Position numbers and translations under genes: made by a program
NCBI RefSeq assembly: GCF_036850765.1
Contig: NC_089491.1
Location: forward strand, 188,959,520 to 189,023,519
DNA length: 64,000 bases
Reading direction: 5' to 3'
Origin: Saccopteryx bilineata
Taxonomy: Eukaryota; Chordata; Mammalia; Chiroptera; Emballonuridae
The notes under the pieces: model-generated
Databases searched by the model: none
The model's input: only the letters and a program-made list of their open reading frames with translations
Told to the model about the DNA's origin: nothing
Shown: positions 47,201 to 54,860 of the stretch, one piece after another
Position numbering within the stretch: the stretch's first letter is position 1
Layout of the letters: every line of letters starts with the position of its first letter

Positions 47201-50200
47201 CTTTAAAATGAGCTATCCTTACCAGCCTATTATACAAGGATATTAAAAATGGGACCCCAAATTCTTCATGAGTACATGCTCTGCACCAGAACTATTTTTA
47301 ATAAATGAAACCACAAATGTACTATTGAAAGATTTTTCTACTAGTGGACAAAAATAAATATACTGTTAATATACTTACATTTTTTTCTGATAATTCAAGA
47401 GGATGACTGGGCAAAAGTTCATTTTTCACACAAGAAAAACTGAAAATAAGCATTTAAAAGGGAGATTACATCTCACTCAACATTAAAAGCTCAAAATCAC
47501 AACTATCAAAGGTATAACTATAGTGGAATGGCACAAGGAAGTTTTTGGGGATGATGACACTTTTGTATCCCGACAGGAAACATACATGTATAAAATTCAT
47601 ATAACTAGCCTGACCTGTGGTGGCGCAGTGGATAAAGCATTGACCTGGAACACTGAGGTCCACTGGTTCAAAATCCTGGGCTTGCCTGGTCAAGGCACAT
47701 ATGGGAGTTGATGCTCCTCCCCCCCTTCTCTCTCTCTCTCTCTCTCTCTCCCTCTCTCTCTCTCATTTTAACTCTCTCCCCTCTCTAAAATGAATAAATA
47801 AAAATTTAAAAAAAAACAAATTAAAAAAAAATAAAATAAAATTCATATAACTATCCACCAAAAGAAAAAAAGTCAAATTTTAAAAATTCAAATTTACTGT
47901 ATGCTAATTGTTTTTAAATGCATCTATTATAGATACCGATGGTCAAGACTTCAGTAGAGAGAACATTCTAAAAAATGGTGTTAGCCTAACCAGGTGGTGC
48001 TGCGGTAGACAGAGCGTTGGACTGGGACGTAGATGACGCAGGTTCGAAATCCTGAGGTCGCCAGCTTGAGCACGGGCTCATCAGCTTGAGCCCATTGTCG
48101 CCAGCTTGAGCAAGGGGTCACTCAGTCTGCTGTACCCCACGGTCAAGGCATATATGAGAAATCATTCAATGAACAATTAAGCCGCCTCAACGAAGAATTG
48201 ATGCTTCTCATCTCTCCCTTCCTGTCTGTCTGTCCCTATCTGACCCTCTCTCTGTCAAAAAAATAAATAAAATGGTGTTAAATGATGCTTGCTCTCTAGA
48301 AAAAATTTAGTAAAGTATGTTTATTACTATTACTCTGAAGACATGCTTGTGTATTATGTAAGATACCTCTTCTGTTCAGGCCTAATGTGCTATTAATATT
48401 TAATGTATATTTAATAAACACATGTCAAACAGTATGTTTGATTTACTAAACACTTCCTATGTACAAAGTACTATGTTAGGTGATATACAACTAGAACCAG
48501 GCCACTGTTGTTTATTACACTGGATACATCAAAATGAATAGCTTATCATCCAAAATAGGATTTGAGAGTTGAAAGAAACTTTAGAATCACGCAATATGGC
48601 CCTACAGGTTTGGCTCAGTGGTAGAGCATCCGCTTGGTGTATGAAAGTCTTGGGTTTGATTCCCGGTCAGGGCACAGAGGAGAGGAGCCCATCTGCTTTT
48701 CCACCACTCCCCCTTGCTTCCCTCCCTCTCTCCTTCCTGCAGCCATGACTCCATTGGAGCATGTTGACCCCAGGAATTGAGAATGGCTCCATGGCCTCCG
48801 CCTCAGGTGCTAAGAAGAGTTCGGTAGCTGAGTAATGGAGCAAAGGCCCCAGATGGGCAGAGCATCACACCCTAGTGGGCTTGCCAGGTAGATCCTGGTC
48901 AGGGCACATGCAGGAGTTTGTCTCTCTGCCTCCTCTCCTCTCACTGAATGAAAAAATAAATAAAAGCAATCATGCAATAATAATTCACTGAGTATGTTCT
49001 TTGTAAAAAATACTATCCTAAAAGTGGATGTGGCAATGTTATACACTGATCAGGAAGAAAAAGCAGCATTTCAAATGAAAAAATTAATTAAAAATCATCA
49101 AGATTTTGTTACTAGCTACTTTATGAATTTGGTTAGACTATAAATCAAATTGTATCTCCAGTTCCAAAGGCTGTATACTGCATCTTTCACACAAAATGAA
49201 GAAACAATAATGGGTCATCACGTCTGTCCCCCAGACACCATTAGAATGCCATCCTATTACAGTACAAGCTAAATATCTTAAAATTAGATATAAAATTCAA
49301 AACACAGAATGTTGGTCCTGGCCAGGTGGCTCAGTGGATAAAGTGTCATCCTGGGGCACCAAGGTAGAAGGTTAGATTCCCAGTTAGGGTACATATAAGA
49401 AGTAACCAATGAGTGCACAACTAAGTGGAACACCAAGTTGATGACTCTATTTCTCCTCCTTCCTCTCTCTCAAGTCAAAAAAAAAAAAAAAGACAGTACA
49501 TTGATGGTAGGGAAAGCATTATTATTTAATTAAGCAGAAAAGCAATCTGCCAAGAAAAACAACTGGTACTGGAAATTAGGACCTATACATATATAAACAT
49601 AAAGAAAACTGTTATAACTATGTGTTAAAGCTAGAAAAGAAAGGTAACAGCTGCTAACACTGAGTGTTTACCAATGTCAGGTATTGTTCTAAGTATTTTT
49701 CATGTACTACTAACTCATTTATTCTTCAAAATAATATAATACTATTAATAGCCCTATTTCACAGATGAAAACAGTGAGACATAGAGCAATTAAGTAAATT
49801 CTCAAAGGCATACATCTAGCAAACAGCAAAGCCAGGGTCAAAATCCAGGCAGCCTGAGTCCAGAGTCCATGCTTTGAACTGCTATGTTATAGTATTTCCC
49901 CCATAAAGTGAATCACTCCAATAATTAATAAGGTAAGTTAATAAACTGGCTCTCCAAGTTATCAATAGCAAAGTGAAGAATCCTACCAAATCACCCTACT
50001 GGGCAACATCTTCTGGGAGAATGCCCTCTCCCAGGAACTTACTACTCTGATAAGGCACTTTTTCGGCTATAGAAAATATCTAAGCCTGACCTGTGGCAGA
50101 GTCATGGATAAAGTGTCGATTGGGAATGCTGACGTTGCCGGTTCAGAACCCCAGCCTTGCCCAGTCAAGGCACACACAAGAAGCAAATACTATACTATGA

Positions 50201-53200
50201 GTTGATGCTTCCCGCTCCTCCCACCCCCATCTCTCTCAAATCAATAAATAAAATGTGAAAAAAAAAATAAAGAAAATATCTAAGCCTCCATTTCTCCTCC
50301 TCCAGTCTAAAGTATATTACTTGTTAACTCCCAAATTAAATATATATATTTAGGGCCTAGCAAAATATTTAAAGAATATCATGAAAAATAATTTCCAGAA
50401 ACAGTTTATTATAACAAAGTCAGAAACTTCCCCATATACCCTTTTCGAAGAAGATCATGATTTTCAAAAGGTCCACTTGCTGAAAGTTCAGTAACTGGAA
50501 TACTGTCCTTTAGCTGAGATCCAAGTCCTCTGGTATTCTACAACACAGATAAAGAATACTATTTAATACAAAAAAAAAAAAATCCCTTAAAAAAACCCAT
50601 ACTGCAGATCTTATGTAAAAATCATGGTTTAAGCCAGGGGTTGTGAACCTATTGCTCGTAAGCCAGATGTGGCTCTTTTGATGGCTGCATATGGCTCGCA
50701 GACAAATCTTTAATAAAAAAAAATAATGTTAAAAATATAAAACATTCTCATGTATTACAATCCATTCATTTCCTACCGCTCATGTTCATGGTTGCAGGTG
50801 GCTGGAGCCAATCACAGCTATCCTCCGGGACAACACCAAATTTTTATTGGATAATGCCTAATGTACACGGGTCGTTGTATGGCTCTCACAGAATTACATT
50901 TTAAAATATGTGGCGTTCATGGCTCTCTCAGCCAAAAAGGTTCCCAACCCCTAGTTTAAGCACTAGAGAGAAAAGATAAGGTCTCTTCCTTCAAAGAGCC
51001 CAGTCTAGATAGATAATCACAATGAGCCTTACTTAGCATTATGCTAGAATGACACACATGGTACAATAAATAATACCAAATGTCAGGGTAGGAAGAATTC
51101 CTAAGTCATTTCTGAATGCTGTCAGATTAAAAGGCATTACAGGAAAAGAAGAATATAAGTAAAGGTATAAAATATAAATGATCGAGTGAGTTAGGCAGAA
51201 ATAAAGGCTGGCAAAATGAAAAGATTTAAATGTGCAAAGAAATTTGTTTTTTTTCTGAAATTGATAGAGAACTGCTGCTCTGAAGGGTAATGACATGATC
51301 AGATTTACTTTCATTAGAAACATCCCTCCTTTAGGTTGGAATGGTTAGTGCTGAATGAAAAAAATGAGAACAAAATCTTGGGGAATACCATTCCTTCAGA
51401 ACAAGAATGAAGTACAAGGAAATGGAATTAATAATGAACAGAATAGCTAGAAAAGAGTAGTCACAGAAGCTTAAAAAAAGGGGAGGAGTGGTTTTTATAT
51501 AAGAGGATACTGTTTATGAAAATAAATGTACCTAATCAGAATAGTGTCAAACAAAAAAAAGACTCAATACATTTGGTACTGGTAAAGTGTCACACTACAC
51601 ATTTATACAGTACTAGAAAGCCCGGCGGTCATACGAAATGACCGCTGTTCTAGATATTATAAATTGTAATTAAAATGATTTGTGCAAAGGTGTCTGCTAA
51701 TTCAAACTGAATTACCCAGGGCAGGCGGCGAGGACGCCCCTTTGCTTAGTTCCTCATGGGGTTTCCCCCTTCTACTTGCTTAACTGCTTCAAGTAGAGTG
51801 CAATGAAGGAAACCACTGGCTGCACATTTCTTAAGAGCCACCGCTAGCTCAATAAATAAAGGTGATTTAAATAATAAAATGTTAATTCACATGTCAAAGA
51901 TCTCTTTGTACACAACATTTCTTGTGTAGATCTTTCCATCATTTTTAAGCTCGCCTTGCAGAGGACCATCAATTATTTTTAATTTTACGTCCGTTCTTTC
52001 ACGAACTCTTGAACAGGCAACATAAAGTTGACTGCTCTGCGACTGAAGCAAGCCTTGTCTTTCTCTGCTCAGTGGTTTCTTTTTGTCAAGAAAGCCGTTT
52101 TTGTGCAGCTTTAGCTCCTTTTCTCTCCTCTTCAGTGCTGTATTTTCTAGGAGGCATTCTTAAAAGAAATTACGTTAAGATGTAGTTTTTATGTAAAACA
52201 GATGATTGCCAATGCAAACAAATGTTCACCTTCCCCCTGACATGCTCAATTTGTGTTCAGCCGTGGCAACTTCACCCCATTGGCTAGTACAGTTACGCAA
52301 GCAACCAATAAGCTATCGGCAACAAACAGACACTTAAGCCGCATATAATAAAGATAATGAAAACATTTAATCATCAAAATTTTATTAAGCATCTACTATG
52401 TGGCAGGTATACTGTTAGATGCCAAAGATTCATGTTTACCTTCTAGGGCTCACTCTGATGAAGACAGATTAGAGAAGCAAATAAAATGCAAAAAAAAAAA
52501 AAAGTTACAACAAGTAAAACATAAAATGCTGACTTTAAACCACTAGTTGTTCAATATCCTTGCAATTCTGCAAAAAGATGTAAAACAGCTACAGGTAGTT
52601 TGGTATTGATCTTATACTGTTCTAAAAAAAAAAACTATGCTGAGAAACCAGCTTTTTTTTATTAATTTCCAAAATCATTTGTACATTTTATTTGATCAGG
52701 TACTTTATCCTGTCCAGGGTTTCATCAATCAACCATCCTAATCTAGGCTCTCACAACTGGATAACTTCCACAGCACCCTAAAGGGTCTTATTGACTGTAC
52801 ACTTCCATTTTCCAGTTCTGCATATCCTACCTTTTCCTAGAATATACAATTTCCCCGACAAACACTTAAAAAACCTTTTACTGGCTCGTCAAGGTCTTGC
52901 CTGAAGAATAAAGTGCAAGGTCTTTAGCCTGGAACTCAAGAGCCTGCACAACAGGTTTCAACTCCCTCCACACAGAAATCTTGGTCAATCAGGAAATGGA
53001 TCTGGAATCTAGTGTGGACCATCACTAACCTACTATGTGATTGTCAAAAACGCATACAACCTCTCTGGCCCTGTTTAGTCATCTTTCCAGGAATCTTTCC
53101 AAATGTATATCCTGTATAGGCTGTTTCACTGTAAAGCCACAGAAGGAAATTTTCTTCTATGCAGAAAGAAACAGGGAATTCTGACCTCTGTGACCCACTG

Positions 53201-54018
53201 TAATCAAATATCAAGATTAGTACCTGGTATTTCTAGTAAAGTTGCAGATAAAAACAAATCTATGAAAAGTTAATTATCACTAGTCGCTAGAAAATGTTTA
53301 CAAAACCTCTTTACAAGGATCATCAGTGTTTCACCATAGAAGCTTTCCAGATCTGAACGGCCTGGCAGCAATACTGGTATCAGAGCTGGTGATTTAGGAG
53401 TCTTTCCCAAACATCACAACGTTTAAGTTAAAAAGAGTGGAAGAAAGGGGGGAGAGATGGTGAAGATGCTGACAAACAGGAATGAGCAACTGTCTGGTTT
53501 TCCCCCTCCACCTTCTTACATAACACAAGCTCCCCAAAAACGTTTGTAGAGTAAAGGTAATTGGTTAAAAAGCGATCCACAGTTGCGGGTTTGTTATGAA
53601 AGTCCGTTCCGAGGGTCGGGAAGGTGCGTAGTGCTCCCCGCAGTGGAGGAGAATCGGCAACGCCAACAGAAAGTTGCACTTTCGATGTGTCCTTTCCAGC
53701 TCTGCACCGACCACAAGGAAGGGGTCGGGGTCTTTTGAGGAGCTTGAGCACGCGAAGGCGCACACCAAAAGAAGAGAAGGAGACGAAAGAGGATGAAGCC
53801 TCGGCGCTACCCGTGGGACCAGACCCGAGCTCGGCCCACGTCACAGCGGCGCGTTCCCCACCCCGTGACTCGACAGATCCTGGCGCCTGAGGCCGGACTC
53901 ATCCTCCCGCCATGGCCCGGGACGGGGACTGAGAAGGGCTGGGAGGCGGCGGTCTGGTCCTGCCGGGCAGGTCCTAAGTACGCTGGGAACTCGGTGCACC
54001 CGGGGATTCACTCACCAT
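19837..54018 (-). CDS. POMP: Proteasome maturation protein (UMP1 family), six coding exons
   Basis: POMP is the assembly chaperone of the 20S proteasome. It is known to help beta subunits load on the alpha ring, works near the ER and is destroyed as the first substrate of the new particle. Seen here: exons at 54016-54018, 50440-50537, 47379-47439, 43346-43447, 24633-24726 and 19837-19904 (minus strand) all have AG/GT borders. They join to 426 nt, 141 residues plus a TGA stop, matching the usual mammalian length. Recognisable stretches include [41 protein letters not shown] and [12 protein letters not shown]. Compared with human POMP from memory there are about nine conservative or mild changes and the last residue is M instead of L. 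There is no frameshift or stop, so this is the functional spliced gene and not a retrocopy. Intron 4 is 18.6 kb long because of nested L1 insertions in antisense orientation. Confidence 0.97.
20049..20090. repeat. (TG)n, (GGT)n and an 18-base G run in POMP intron 5
   Basis: Alternating TG, then GGT repeats, then G18 at 20073-20090. On the POMP strand this is a C18 tract about 170 bp upstream of the exon 6 acceptor. Confidence 0.9.
20640..20960 (+). repeat. Old LINE-1 3' end relic
   Basis: A diverged 'gatgtttgctgcagccctgt' and 'cacccatcaataacgtactg' match the late ORF2 / 3' UTR of old L1s. Intronic in POMP. Confidence 0.5.
21430..21800 (+). repeat. Old interspersed repeat, family not assigned
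   Basis: 'actaggcaccaagcacatga', 'agctctcatggcatttgtgt', 'gggtagtcaaggaaggcctc' and 'aaggccttagggtaaagcc' form a widespread old mammalian repeat pattern. I do not assign a name. Confidence 0.4.
21955..22240 (+). repeat. L2 LINE fragment
   Basis: 'aaactatccaaaggctaccc', 'tttcaatctcaccttattcc' and 'ctctggccacatgggcctcc' follow the L2 3' region. Confidence 0.6.
22535..23330 (+). repeat. L2 LINE 3' end, split by a SINE
   Basis: 22535-22769 ('gctgaacatactgcttcttc'-like, 'cttgacatactcttccctct') continues after the SINE at 23249-23330 with 'ctgtatcatcagagcctagc', 'ttggcacacagtgaatgttg', the well-known L2 3' end. Confidence 0.6.
22785..23233 (+). mobile_element. tRNA-derived SINE, type C, young
   Basis: Full type C element. 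The target-site duplication AGAAAGTAGATGTCT lies at 22770-22784 and 23234-23248. It has a near-pure A tail of about 45 bp and intact A and B boxes (gttcgattcccggcc). It carries the 'atatggcgacgcccaggatg' variant and two 'cagagcrtcgcccc' units. Confidence 0.95.
23331..23759. other. POMP intron 5 interval, nothing recognised
   Basis: No exon or clear repeat seen. Confidence 0.4.
23774..24166 (+). mobile_element. tRNA-derived SINE, type C
   Basis: The target-site duplication AAAAGTCCTATATC lies at 23760-23773 and 24167-24180. It carries the 'cagagcgacgccccggagg' variant and two repeat units, so it belongs to a different subfamily from the copy 540 bp upstream. Confidence 0.95.
24633..24726 (-). 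CDS. POMP: POMP exon 5
   Basis: 94 nt. The acceptor is TTTATCGAAG (a short pyrimidine tract) and the donor is AATG|GTAAGTG. It encodes [19 protein letters not shown] and [12 protein letters not shown], leaving one base of the next Asp codon. Confidence 0.95.
25330..25560 (+). repeat. MIR SINE
   Basis: 'aaaggcttgaaatcagagag', 'agttacctcatctgtctcat' and 'ggcacatagctggtactt' follow the MIR consensus order. Confidence 0.75.
26533..27410 (+). pseudogene. Older L1 ORF1, one frameshift
   Basis: The start ATG at 26533 opens a coiled-coil half ([20 protein letters not shown]) that ends with a stop at 26905-26907. The RNA-binding half continues in another frame from about 26904 ([16 protein letters not shown]) to 27410 ([14 protein letters not shown] C-terminal domain). 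A small indel near 26890-26905 separates them. Confidence 0.85.
28417..31101 (+). promoter_or_regulatory. LINE-1 5' UTR with tandem monomers (younger copy)
   Basis: 2.7 kb. The tip carries ACGTCAC (CRE-like) and GTGATGGCG (YY1-like). About 28853-29720 holds about 3.5 tandem units. The next block (29680-29990) is shared with the L1 at 6066, and a T/C-rich tract runs up to the ORF1 start at 31102. Confidence 0.8.
28853..29720 (+). repeat. Tandem GC-rich monomers in the L1 5' UTR
   Basis: Units begin at about 28853, 29113, 29356 and 29590 (260, 243, 234 and about 130 bp). Each starts 'agtgggcaggagattcctcc' or a close variant, then 'gaac.cctcaggggtg', 'cacagaggagcag' and, in the full units, 'aacttttccgtgtggg'. 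Units have point and length differences, so the array is not an assembly artefact of identical copies. Confidence 0.85.
31102..32228 (+). pseudogene. Younger L1 ORF1, one frameshift and a read-through end
   Basis: The ATG at 31102 matches the ORF1 start of the other full-length copy but the frame stops after 31 codons. One extra A in an A run near 31185-31195 shifts the frame. The rest is open to 32228 with coiled coil, RNA-recognition ([17 protein letters not shown]) and C-terminal ([12 protein letters not shown]) domains. The stop used by the sister copy is missing, which adds about 40 residues. Confidence 0.85.
32431..36256 (+). pseudogene. Younger L1 ORF2, two frameshifts and one nonsense codon
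   Basis: The ATG is at 32431. A one-base loss at about 32549 shifts the frame just before the LQETH endonuclease motif, and a second indel at about 33310 shifts it again. A TGG-to-TGA change gives a stop at 35315-35317, after which the same frame runs on to 36256. [20 protein letters not shown] (about 34220), FADDM (about 34527) and the Cys/His knuckle [18 protein letters not shown] (about 35815) are present. Confidence 0.9.
36257..36499 (+). other. Younger L1 3' UTR and tail
   Basis: A G-run tract at about 36290-36345, then ATTAAA / AATAAA signals and an A tail of about 11 bases before the target-site duplication. Confidence 0.8.
38034..38228 (-). mobile_element. tRNA-derived SINE, type B, inside the older L1 ORF2
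   Basis: Minus orientation: a T tract, then GA-rich, then reverse type B head (tggcgcagtggataaagcgt on the minus strand). The target-site duplication CAGCAATCTT lies at 38024-38033 and 38229-38238. Confidence 0.9.
38695..38921 (+). mobile_element. tRNA-derived SINE, type B, inside the older L1 ORF2
   Basis: A clear type B element with the target-site duplication AACAAATGGGACT at 38682-38694 and 38922-38934. The tail ends in A-rich sequence with (CAAAAA) repeats. Confidence 0.92.
39989..40317 (-). mobile_element. tRNA-derived SINE, type D, at the 3' flank of the older L1
   Basis: The minus strand carries a diverged 'gccctagctggtgtgctcag' head and a GA/CT-rich link. The target-site duplication ATACTAGCATTTTA lies at 39975-39988 and 40318-40331, overlapping the L1's own duplication. 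Confidence 0.9.
40400..40792 (+). mobile_element. tRNA-derived SINE, type C
   Basis: The target-site duplication AAGAAAATGTATGCAG lies at 40384-40399 and 40793-40808. It carries the 'catggcgacgcccaggatgg' variant and two repeat units. Confidence 0.95.
40809..41264. other. POMP intron 4 interval, nothing recognised
   Basis: No exon or clear repeat. Confidence 0.4.
41265..41400 (-). repeat. MIR SINE
   Basis: 'tctgaggctcagaaaggtct' and 'agactagtagatggcagagc' are reverse MIR core. Confidence 0.65.
41490..42010. repeat. Old interspersed repeat, family not assigned
   Basis: It includes 'gagggcagagtgaggggagt', 'ctatcctggctggagtgcac' and 'gctgcagcaatccagatgaa', an old mammalian repeat pattern also suspected at 21430 and 55830. 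Confidence 0.4.
42431..42821 (+). mobile_element. tRNA-derived SINE, type C-like, old subfamily
   Basis: The head 'gccctggccagttggctcag', B box 'gggttcaactcccag' and a CpG-depleted 3' domain. The tail is (AAAAT)n. The flanking duplication is short and imperfect (AGAGGT). Confidence 0.85.
42822..43345. other. POMP intron 4, 3' part of the interval next to exon 4
   Basis: No repeat recognised. Confidence 0.35.
43346..43447 (-). CDS. POMP: POMP exon 4
   Basis: 102 nt, exactly 34 codons. The acceptor is CTTTTGTAG and the donor is CAACAG|GTGAGT. It encodes [15 protein letters not shown] through EFKAVQQ, the central UMP1 segment. Confidence 0.95.
43448..44449. other. POMP intron 3 interval, nothing recognised
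   Basis: AT-rich, no exon or clear repeat. Confidence 0.4.
44450..44672 (-). repeat. MER20 hAT-Charlie element
   Basis: The plus strand reads 'gggcttctcaacccttggca', 'ctggggccagattattcttc', 'attaccaaatgtcccctggg' and 'ctgaggaccact', i.e. a nearly complete MER20 in reverse. Confidence 0.85.
44720..44890 (-). repeat. MIR SINE
   Basis: 'tgactgatgaggaaaccaag', 'cacttgcccaagtttactta' and 'gctaataagcagtactacac' are reverse MIR. Confidence 0.7.
45223..45403 (+). mobile_element. tRNA-derived SINE, type B
   Basis: A 17-bp target-site duplication AATGACCTTACAGTCCA at 45206-45222 and, with one mismatch, 45404-45420. It ends in a poly(A) run. Confidence 0.92.
45892..46583 (+). mobile_element. tRNA-derived SINE, type A, split by a type C SINE
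   Basis: Two halves, 45892-46127 and 46521-46583, together form one type A element ('gcctgaccaggcggtggcgc' head, '...tctgtaaaa' tail). The flanking duplication is short (AGGAAT). Confidence 0.9.
46128..46501 (+). mobile_element. tRNA-derived SINE, type C, nested in a type A SINE
   Basis: The target-site duplication TAATAATTGATGCTTCTCA (19 bp) lies at 46109-46127 and 46502-46520. It carries the 'atatggcgacgcccaggatg' variant and only one repeat unit. Confidence 0.95.
46584..47378. other. POMP intron 3 interval, nothing recognised
   Basis: No exon or clear repeat between the nested SINEs and exon 3. Confidence 0.4.
47379..47439 (-). CDS. POMP: POMP exon 3
   Basis: 61 nt. The acceptor is TTATTTTCAG and the donor is AAT|GTAAGT. 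It encodes (G)[20 protein letters not shown], ending in phase 0. Confidence 0.95.
47608..47835 (+). mobile_element. tRNA-derived SINE, type B
   Basis: An 18-bp target-site duplication ATAAAATTCATATAACTA at 47590-47607 and 47836-47853. The tail contains a long (TC)n run. Confidence 0.93.
47984..48268 (+). mobile_element. tRNA-derived SINE, type A
   Basis: The target-site duplication AAAATGGTGTTA lies at 47972-47983 and 48269-48280. Confidence 0.9.
48597..48967 (+). mobile_element. tRNA-derived SINE, type C-like, old subfamily
   Basis: Duplications AATCACGCAATA and AATCATGCAATA (one mismatch) at 48585-48596 and 48968-48979. The CpG-poor 3' domain fits an older copy. Confidence 0.9.
49313..49494 (+). 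mobile_element. tRNA-derived SINE, fourth kind (short)
   Basis: The head 'cctggccaggtggctcagtg' and B box 'aggttagattcccag', then 'accaatgagtgcacaactaa', a different body from types A-C, and a poly(A) end. Confidence 0.8.
49640..49890 (-). repeat. MIR SINE, well preserved
   Basis: 'ttgttctaagtatttttcat', 'tttcacagatgaaaacagtg' and 'agccagggtcaaaatccagg' give almost a full-length reverse MIR. Confidence 0.85.
50084..50270 (+). mobile_element. tRNA-derived SINE, type B (diverged)
   Basis: The target-site duplication AGAAAATATCTAA (plus GCCT shared by the head) lies at 50071-50083 and 50271-50283. It carries a small internal 'aatactatactatg' change. Confidence 0.88.
50440..50537 (-). CDS. POMP: POMP exon 2
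   Basis: 98 nt, residues 2-33 and the first two bases of codon 34. The acceptor is TGTGTTGTAG and the donor is GG|GTATATGG. It encodes N-T-R-G-L-G, then the family-typical [21 protein letters not shown]. Phase 2 at its 3' end matches exon 3. Confidence 0.95.
50635..50953. mobile_element. hAT-type miniature DNA transposon, 319 bp
   Basis: Terminal inverted repeats CAGGGGTTGTGAACC and GGTTCCCAACCCCTA match at 13 of 15 positions. Exact 8-bp target duplications GTTTAAGC lie at 50627-50634 and 50954-50961, the hAT signature length. The inner part has no coding capacity. It lies in POMP intron 1. Confidence 0.9.
50975..51420. repeat. Old interspersed repeat, family not assigned
   Basis: 'aggtctcttccttcaaagag' and 'gggtaatgacatgatcagat' fit the same unnamed old repeat pattern as 21430 and 55830. 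Confidence 0.35.
51613..52354 (-). mobile_element. Helitron, internally deleted, with RepHel gene ends
   Basis: Rolling-circle transposon in POMP intron 1. On the minus strand it begins TC (TCTTTATTATATGCGG) preceded by A, and ends CTAG followed by T, the A|T insertion rule of Helitrons. The 3' end has a perfect hairpin GCGGTCAT / ATGACCGC with a 5-base loop, then 'cgggctttCTAG', close in form to bat HeliBat 3' ends. Inside it are remnants of both ends of the RepHel protein (separate entry). No target-site duplication, as expected. Confidence 0.88.
51887..52157 (-). pseudogene. Helitron RepHel remnant: N-terminus fused to helicase C-terminus
   Basis: On the minus strand an ATG at 52155-52157 opens a basic frame [20 protein letters not shown] that stops at a TGA after 23 codons, then continues in frame with [10 protein letters not shown]. 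Near 52040 the sequence jumps in a shifted frame to [17 protein letters not shown], the helicase motif VI region (Q-L-Y-V-A-x-S-R-V), and ends in [10 protein letters not shown] with TGA at 51887-51889. Everything between, including the Rep and most helicase motifs, is missing. The whole is about 90 codons; full proteins are well over 1000. Confidence 0.8.
52355..53560. other. POMP intron 1 interval with an L2 fragment
   Basis: 52850-52985 resembles L2 ('ccttttactggctcgtcaag', 'ggaactcaagagcctgcaca'). The rest shows no exon or repeat I can name. Confidence 0.5.
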
Positions 54019-54370
54019 TTTCAGCTCGCTCTGCAAACACCTTCCAATCTCCGTTCCTGTCGTTCGGACTCACTGCTCACTTCCGTTTCCGGCGTTGCCC
54101 CCCCATATCCGCCGGAAGTGCGTCCGTTCGGGCGAGGAAGGAAGAGGGGCGCGGAGCTCCAGGAGGGAGCGGCGCAGGGCCGAGACTCCCACGCTTGCAG
54201 TCCCGGGGGACCGGGGCCAAGGGCGCAGTGAGGGTGTGGGCTGAGAGGAGGCCGGGCCGGGCGGGCGTACCCCCGGAAGGGGAAGACGCGTACCTCCGCT
54301 CGGGAAAAGTAAACATCCACCGCTCGTGCGGCCGAAGATGTGCGCGGGGCTTGGGCGAGTGTATTGACTG
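53570..54370 (-). promoter_or_regulatory. CpG island promoter of POMP
   Basis: This stretch is GC-rich and CpG-dense while its surroundings are AT-rich, and it covers exon 1. Two ETS-type cores are visible: CGGAAGT on the minus strand at about 54079-54085 and CCGGAAGTG on the plus strand at about 54112-54120. No TATA box is seen near the start of exon 1. This is typical of a housekeeping promoter, which suits a proteasome gene. Confidence 0.8.
54016..54120 (-). CDS. POMP: POMP exon 1 (5' UTR plus start codon only)
   Basis: The minus strand reads GAGCTGAAAATG followed directly by GTGAGTG, a strong donor. The ATG at 54016-54018 is the only codon in this exon; the next codon (AAT) opens exon 2. 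The upstream border near 54120 is a guess based on the CpG island and the ETS-like sites, because no cap site can be read from sequence. Confidence 0.85.
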
Positions 54371-54483
54371 ATGAACACACACAGACCTTTTTTGGGCAGA
54401 TATTTTTCATAAGGGTTAACGAGGCGTAGGTGGGATGAGTGATCGGCCTGCGATCGTTTAGCCAGTAAGGCAAAACTCAAGGC

Positions 54484-54510
54484 TGTGTGTGTGTGTGTGT
54501 GTGTGTGTGT
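54484..54510. repeat. (TG)n microsatellite
   Basis: About 13 TG units just upstream of the POMP CpG island. Confidence 0.95.
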
Positions 54511-54679
54511 TGTTGCTGTTGATTTTTTAAATCATATATTGAAAGCCGGCCTGCTATGTTCAAGGCCCTTGCTGAAGCTAAGAAAAGAAAACGACCCAGG
54601 CCGATATGGGTTCTTGGCTAGAGGAGCAGAGGAACTGGTGGGGGTGAGAAGGGTGACAACTAATAACTGGCTTATATCG

Positions 54680-54860
54680 GACTCTGACAGTTGTAAGTGC
54701 TTTACATGAATGTTCTTTTCATCCTTTCAATAATCTGATAAATAGGTCTATTACCTTAGTTTTATAAGTGAGGAAAGCAAGACATAAAAGAAGTTAGGAA
54801 AATAAGTCCAAGGACCCATAATCCATTGTCATAACTCTGTGCTATACTGCCTAACAAATA
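54680..54860 (-). repeat. MIR SINE
   Basis: 'gtaagtgctttacatgaatg', 'ttataagtgaggaaagcaag' and 'agtccaaggacc' are reverse MIR. Confidence 0.65.

Noticed and set aside
50635..50953. SPIN element (horizontally moved hAT)
   Set aside because: The 8-bp duplication and hAT-type ends fit, but the internal sequence and ends are not those I associate with SPIN.
19837..54018. POMP as a processed pseudogene
   Set aside because: Six coding exons with proper splice sites, large introns and a CpG-island promoter.
53428..54473. Open frames up to 192 codons around the CpG island, possible divergent gene
   Set aside because: GC-rich composition explains them. No splice-bordered second exon or known protein similarity is visible on the plus strand. 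A divergent non-coding transcript cannot be excluded.
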